A DNA stretch of 5,494 bases from Pseudomonadota bacterium (GTDB lineage Bacteria > Pseudomonadota > Gammaproteobacteria > Xanthomonadales > Xanthomonadaceae), in NCBI GenBank assembly GCA_023423235.1, contig JAFAFY010000097.1:1-5494 (forward strand), written 5' to 3'. Made by a program: the position numbers and the translations under genes. The notes beneath the pieces were generated by a model. That model saw only the letters and a program-made list of their open reading frames with translations. It ran no database searches and was not told the origin of the DNA. Positions within the stretch are counted from its first letter, which is position 1. Every line of letters starts with the position of its first letter. Of this stretch, positions 1 through 5,494 are shown piece by piece.

Positions 1-5
1 GTATC

Positions 6-119
6 GCCCCGTCTCCCGCATGCGGGAGAGGATTGGGGTGAGGGCGAAGCGCCCCCATCCGCCCTTCGGGCATCTTCCACCCGTAAAGGGCGCAATGCCC
101 CGGATGCGGGGGAAGGGAA
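6..119. repeat. Palindromic intergenic repeat with imperfect inverted ends
   Basis: A chain of small hairpins with no coding potential. Positions 12-29 are a perfect 18-base palindrome (TCTCCCGCATGCGGGAGA). Further stems lie at 42-46/50-54 (GGGCG/CGCCC), 61-64/68-71 (GCCC/GGGC) and 88-91/97-100 (GGGC/GCCC). The two ends are related as inverted copies: 6-25 and the reverse complement of 100-119 agree at 15 of 20 positions, sharing the core CCCGCAT. From memory, elements with a CTCCCGC..GCGGGAG palindrome followed by GGGTGAGGGC are scattered between genes in Xanthomonadaceae genomes; I could not check this by search. The left limit is uncertain because the window starts here. No open reading frame or transposase is present, so it would be non-autonomous. 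It might fold in a read-through transcript of the upstream gene, but it has no T-run and is not a standard terminator. Confidence 0.6.
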
Positions 120-151
120 CTGAGAGATCGTGCTAATCAGATTCTCGTTTC

Positions 152-179
152 CGGATCTTGCCGGGGGAATCGAACCTGC
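152..179 (-). other. tRNA T-arm-like fragment, possible decayed tRNA 3' end
   Basis: Read on the minus strand, 166-176 spells GGTTCGATTCC, a consensus tRNA T-loop block. It is followed by CCC, then seven bases where an acceptor strand would lie, a T, and CCG (154-152) where CCA would be expected. The 5' side of the T-stem (GCAGG) pairs only partly with CCCCC, and I find no matching 5' acceptor strand, D-arm or anticodon arm upstream on that strand. It is therefore not a functional tRNA. The same bases also form a perfect six-pair hairpin (171-176 with 180-185). It could be the relic of a tRNA 3' end, for example an old attachment site, or chance. Confidence 0.2.
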
Positions 180-236
180 GGTTCGCCCGCTCTGCAGGCA
201 GCCACGCAACAGATGCGGGCGGGGGCGGCAATCGTC

Positions 237-247
237 TACGATGCGCC
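237..247 (+). promoter_or_regulatory. Candidate -10 element and GC-rich discriminator for tRNA-Leu
   Basis: TACGAT at 237-242 matches five of six bases of the sigma-70 -10 consensus and is followed directly by GCGCC, the same GC-rich discriminator found after the -10 of E. coli rRNA promoters such as rrnB P1. Transcription would start near 249, about 26 bases before the mature tRNA 5' end, a normal leader for RNase P processing. I find no convincing -35 hexamer 16-18 bases upstream, where the sequence is G-rich. A discriminator of this type is associated with stringent (ppGpp) control of stable RNA genes; applying that here is inference. Confidence 0.35.
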
Positions 248-274
248 GGTCCGCGGCAGCCGCCGGACACGATC

Positions 275-689
<415 letters not shown>

Positions 690-1997
690 ATGCAAGTTTC
701 GGTCGAATCGCTGGGCAGCCTGGAACGCAAAGTGACGTTCCGCGTGCCATCCGAACGCCTGGAGACCCAGGTCGGTGGGCGTCTGCGCGAAATCGCGCGC
801 ACCACCCGCCTCAAGGGCTTCCGTCCGGGCAAGGTGCCGGCCAAGGTGGTCGAGCAGCGTTTCGGCGAGCAGGTCCGCGCCGAGGTGCTGGACAACCTGC
901 TGCGCGAGGGGTTCGACCAGGCGGTGCGCGAGAACGCGTTGCGCCTGGCCGGGCAGCCGCAGATCGCGCCGGCCGGCGAGGCGGGCGAGGGTGAGCTGGC
1001 GTTCACCGCAACCTTCGAGATCGTCCCCGACTTCGGCGACATCGACCTGGAGAAGCTCACCGTCGTACGCCACACCGCCGAGGTCGCCGAGGACGACATC
1101 GACCGGATGATCGAGAACCTGCGCCTGCAGCGCCGCAGCTGGAGCGCGGTGTCGCGTCCGGCCAAGGCCGGTGATGCGGTCGATGTCGAGACCTGGTCGC
1201 AGATCGGCGAGGAGCGCCTGCCGGCCGAGGGCGTCGAGCGCGGCACCACGGTGCTGGGCTCGGGTGCGATGTTCCCGGCGATCGAGGAGGCCCTGGTGGG
1301 CGTGTCCACCGGCGAAGAGAAGACCGTCGAGGTCACCTTCCCCGAGGACTGGCGCGTACCGCAACTGGCCGGCAAGCAGGCCCAGGTGCACGTCAAGGCC
1401 GAGCGGGTCTCCGAGCAGCAGTTGCCCGAGGTGGATGGTGCGTTCATCCGCAGCTTCGGCGTCAAGAGCGGCGAGATGGCGCAGTTCCGCAGCGAGATCC
1501 GCGCCAACCTGGAGCGCGAACTCAAGGGCGCGCTGATGGGGCGCCTGCGCCGTGAAGTCGGCGAGCAGCTGGTCGCGGCGTATTCCGGGGTCGAACTGCC
1601 GCCCAAGCTGGTCGAGGCCGAGGCGCGCGCGCTGCTGCGCCAGACGGTCGACGAGGCCCGTCGCCGCGGCCAGAACCCGGACGTTGCCGCCGATGCCCAC
1701 CAGGGCTTCATGGGCCACGCGCGCAAGCGCGTGCTGGTCGGCCTGCTGGTCGGCGAGGTCGCCCGCAAGCACGAATTGCGGCTCGACCCCAAGCGCGTGA
1801 ACGAGACCATGCGCCTGATCGCCTCGACCTACGAGGAGCCGCAGCAGGTCATTGAGATGTACCGCAACGACCCCAAGTTGATGTCCGGACTGCAGAACCG
1901 GGTGATGGAAGAGCAGGTGATCGACTGGATCGCCGAGCGCGCCCAGCACACCGAGCAGCCGCTGACCTTCCAGGAAGCCATCAGCCCGCAGGGCTGA
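690..1997 (+). CDS. tig: Trigger factor, ribosome-associated chaperone
   Basis: This 435-residue protein (E. coli 432) binds the ribosome exit through protein L23 and shields nascent chains in the cytosol. The ATG at 690 is chosen because AGGAG lies at 680-684 and the family-typical N-terminus MQVSVESLGSLERKVTF begins there; the upstream in-frame extension is non-homologous. The N-terminal ribosome-binding domain spans about residues 1-115, with the signature GFRPGKVP at 43-50, at the same positions as in E. coli. The FKBP-like PPIase domain spans about 150-245 and the C-terminal chaperone arms about 250-435 (VLVGLLVGEVARKHELRLD; YEEPQQVIEMYRNDPKLM). Oddity: aromatic residues of the canonical FKBP pocket are missing. 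E. coli Phe198 aligns with Ile198, and the DFTG strand aligns with ETWS, so prolyl isomerase activity may be weak. Chaperone regions look intact. It is followed by a terminator-like hairpin and then clpP. Confidence 0.97.
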   Translation: MQVSVESLGSLERKVTFRVPSERLETQVGGRLREIARTTRLKGFRPGKVPAKVVEQRFGEQVRAEVLDNLLREGFDQAVRENALRLAGQPQIAPAGEAGEGELAFTATFEIVPDFGDIDLEKLTVVRHTAEVAEDDIDRMIENLRLQRRSWSAVSRPAKAGDAVDVETWSQIGEERLPAEGVERGTTVLGSGAMFPAIEEALVGVSTGEEKTVEVTFPEDWRVPQLAGKQAQVHVKAERVSEQQLPEVDGAFIRSFGVKSGEMAQFRSEIRANLERELKGALMGRLRREVGEQLVAAYSGVELPPKLVEAEARALLRQTVDEARRRGQNPDVAADAHQGFMGHARKRVLVGLLVGEVARKHELRLDPKRVNETMRLIASTYEEPQQVIEMYRNDPKLMSGLQNRVMEEQVIDWIAERAQHTEQPLTFQEAISPQG

Positions 1998-2013
1998 ACC
2001 ACGGCATCCACGG

Positions 2014-2039
2014 CGACCGGCCACCCCGCCGGTCGTTTT
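2014..2039 (+). terminator. Intrinsic terminator or attenuator between tig and clpP
   Basis: A perfect eight-pair GC-rich stem, CGACCGGC (2014-2021) with GCCGGTCG (2028-2035), encloses a six-base loop and is followed at once by TTTT (2036-2039). It starts 17 bases after the tig stop. This is the layout of a Rho-independent terminator, although the T-run is short, so partial read-through is likely. Only 20 bases separate it from the clpP start, too few for a complete promoter. It therefore probably lowers clpP expression relative to tig rather than isolating the genes. Confidence 0.65.
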
Positions 2040-2059
2040 CCATCCGACAGGATTGATTG

Positions 2060-2686
2060 ATGAGCATCGAGACCAAAGCCCTGAACCTCGTGCCGATGGT
2101 GGTCGAACAGACCAGCCGCGGCGAGCGCGCGTACGACATCTACTCGCGTCTGCTCAAGGAGCGGATCATCTTCCTCGTCGGCGGGGTCGACGACCACGTG
2201 GCCAACGTCATCGTGGCGCAGATGCTGTTCCTGGAGGCGGAGAATCCCGAGAAGGACATCCACCTCTACATCAATTCCCCGGGCGGCATCGTCACCGCGG
2301 GCATGGCGATCTACGACGCGATGCAGTTCATCAAGCCCGACGTCAGCACCACGTGCCTCGGCCAGGCGGCCAGCATGGGTGCGCTGCTGCTGGCTGCGGG
2401 TGCGGCCGGCAAGCGCTACGCGCTGCCCAATTCGCGGGTGATGATCCACCAGCCGCTGGGCGGCTTCCAGGGCCAGGCCACCGATATCGACATTCACGCG
2501 CGCGAGATCCTGTCGATGAAGCAGCGCCTGAACGAGATCATGGCCCACCACACCGGCCAGCCGCTGGAGACCATCGCCCGGGACACCGAGCGCGACAACT
2601 TCAAGAGCGCCGAGGCCGCGCGCGAGTACGGTCTGGTGGACCAGGTGCTGCAGCGCCGGCCCGAGGAATCGATCCAGCCGGCGTGA
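2060..2686 (+). CDS. clpP: ATP-dependent Clp protease proteolytic subunit ClpP
   Basis: Serine peptidase of the ClpXP and ClpAP machines. Its tetradecamer forms a closed cytosolic chamber that cuts unfolded polypeptides delivered by ClpX or ClpA into short peptides. The protein is 208 residues, the normal size. The catalytic triad is Ser105 in GQAASMGA, His130 in MIHQPLGG and Asp179 in RDTERDN, with the same spacing as in E. coli (25 and 49 residues). The N-terminal VPMVVEQTSRGERAYDIYSRL block that forms the axial loops is present. The segment before it is about seven residues shorter than the E. coli propeptide, and self-cleavage near Ala7 is a guess. The ATG at 2060 is preferred over the adjacent TTG at 2057; AGGA at 2049-2052 lies seven bases upstream of it. 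It sits between its folding partner tig and its unfoldase clpX, 119 bases before the latter. Confidence 0.98.
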   Translation: MSIETKALNLVPMVVEQTSRGERAYDIYSRLLKERIIFLVGGVDDHVANVIVAQMLFLEAENPEKDIHLYINSPGGIVTAGMAIYDAMQFIKPDVSTTCLGQAASMGALLLAAGAAGKRYALPNSRVMIHQPLGGFQGQATDIDIHAREILSMKQRLNEIMAHHTGQPLETIARDTERDNFKSAEAAREYGLVDQVLQRRPEESIQPA

Positions 2687-2743
2687 TCGCTGCATCGTTC
2701 AAGCGATTGATTCAAAAGGCATCTTCGTCGTGGCGCCGCGGAC

Positions 2744-2771
2744 TTGGCGGTGCCGGACGCTGTGCTATTCT
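2744..2771 (+). promoter_or_regulatory. Sigma-70-type extended -10 promoter for clpX
   Basis: TTGGCG (2744-2749, four of six consensus bases) is followed by a 16-base spacer and TATTCT (2766-2771, four of six), with the extended -10 dinucleotide TG at 2763-2764 placed one base before the hexamer. Transcription would start around 2778, giving a leader of about 28 bases. The nearby bases 2771-2796 are AT-richer than the surroundings, as promoters here tend to be. It would let clpX be made independently of clpP. A weak six-pair stem just before it (2686-2691 with 2702-2707) has no T-run and is not called as a terminator. Confidence 0.6.
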
Positions 2772-2805
2772 CGAAACGTAACCGCAATACAGATTTGGCG
2801 AAGGC

Positions 2806-4092
<1,287 letters not shown>

Positions 4093-4098
4093 TGCCCG

Positions 4099-4121
4099 CG
4101 CCGGAATGTAGTGTTCCGGCG
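4099..4121 (+). terminator. Strong hairpin after clpX, possible terminator without T-run
   Basis: Six bases after the clpX stop, CGCCGGAA (4099-4106) pairs perfectly with TTCCGGCG (4114-4121) around a seven-base loop, and a wobble pair can extend it at each end. Only TT follows before a G-run, so it is not a textbook intrinsic terminator. It may protect the 3' end of clpX mRNA, cause partial termination, or mark the end of the transcript together with Rho. Its place between clpX and the separate lon promoter fits a transcript boundary. Confidence 0.45.
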
Positions 4122-4236
4122 TTGGGGAAGACCGGTTGGCGGGCCGCCGGCCGTCCTCCACTCCCGCTCTGAAGCGCATGACGCGTCGCATCCCGTCCGG
4201 GCTGCGGCGCGTTTTCGCATGCGCCGGGAAAATCCG

Positions 4237-4265
4237 CTTGCATCGCCGCTGTATGCGCCCCATAA
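4237..4265 (+). promoter_or_regulatory. Candidate heat-shock (sigma-32) promoter for lon
   Basis: CTTGCA at 4237-4242 and CCCCATAA at 4258-4265 are separated by 15 bases. The E. coli RpoH consensus is CTTGAA, 13-17 bases, CCCCATNT, so the -35 differs at one of six positions and the -10 matches through CCCCAT. Transcription would begin near 4271-4273, leaving a leader of about 62 bases. lon is a classic heat-shock gene in proteobacteria, which supports the reading. A sigma-70 reading overlaps it (TTGCAT 4238-4243, 17 bases, CATAAC 4261-4266), so both holoenzymes might use the site, or the true one could be sigma-70. Confidence 0.65.
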
Positions 4266-4333
4266 CGTGTGGCATGGCTGGCCATCGGGCCGGCGCCGGC
4301 AACCACCGGCACGACGTATCAGATGAGGACCCA

Positions 4334-5494
<1,161 letters not shown>

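Noticed and set aside
1..120. CRISPR array suggested by the repeated GC-rich hairpins at the left end.
   Set aside because: There are no regularly spaced direct repeats with unique spacers; the repeats are inverted and of different sequence.
2057..2059. TTG as the clpP start, one codon before the ATG.
   Set aside because: The ATG at 2060 is the better codon and has a seven-base spacing from AGGA; the difference is a single residue.
2686..2707. Terminator after clpP formed by ATCGCT (2686-2691) and AGCGAT (2702-2707).
   Set aside because: The six-pair stem is not GC-rich, has a ten-base loop and lacks a T-run, so it is too weak to call.
2744..2765. Sigma-54 (-24/-12) promoter before clpX, suggested by CTTGGCGGTGC.
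   Set aside because: The GG and GC dinucleotides are 13 bases apart instead of 12, and no TTGC-like -12 box is present. The extended -10 sigma-70 reading fits better.

Overview
This window is a conserved protein quality-control locus from a high-GC gammaproteobacterium, most likely of the Xanthomonadaceae/Lysobacteraceae (Xanthomonas, Stenotrophomonas, Lysobacter or Luteimonas type). That placement rests on three things: strongly G/C-ending codons, protein termini that match what I remember of that family (ClpX starting MSEDRQGRSG, trigger factor ending in TEQPLTFQEA), and a hairpin-rich intergenic repeat of a kind I recall as common there. The genus cannot be resolved by eye.

Layout, all genes on the + strand. 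Positions 1-119 hold a palindromic intergenic repeat with imperfect inverted ends. Positions 120-274 have no gene; they hold a tRNA T-arm-like fragment on the minus strand and a candidate stable-RNA promoter element. Positions 275-359 encode tRNA-Leu(UAG). Positions 360-689 are a 330-base leader without a gene. Then come tig (trigger factor, 690-1997), clpP (2060-2686), clpX (2806-4092) and the first 387 codons of lon (4334 to the window edge, cut just after the Walker A motif).

The genes form one pathway from folding to destruction. Trigger factor meets nascent chains at the ribosome exit. ClpX unfolds tagged or damaged proteins and feeds them to the ClpP peptidase. Lon degrades misfolded proteins independently. 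The gaps suggest separate control points: a terminator-like hairpin between tig and clpP, an extended -10 promoter just before clpX, a strong hairpin right after clpX, and a good match to a heat-shock (sigma-32) promoter in front of lon.

I see no undescribed system here. The tRNA and four proteins are standard and intact, apart from the edge cut in lon. The points worth a second look are regulatory (the lon heat-shock promoter, the tig-clpP hairpin, the clpX ribosome site), the loss of aromatic pocket residues in the trigger factor PPIase domain, and two small elements upstream of the tRNA.
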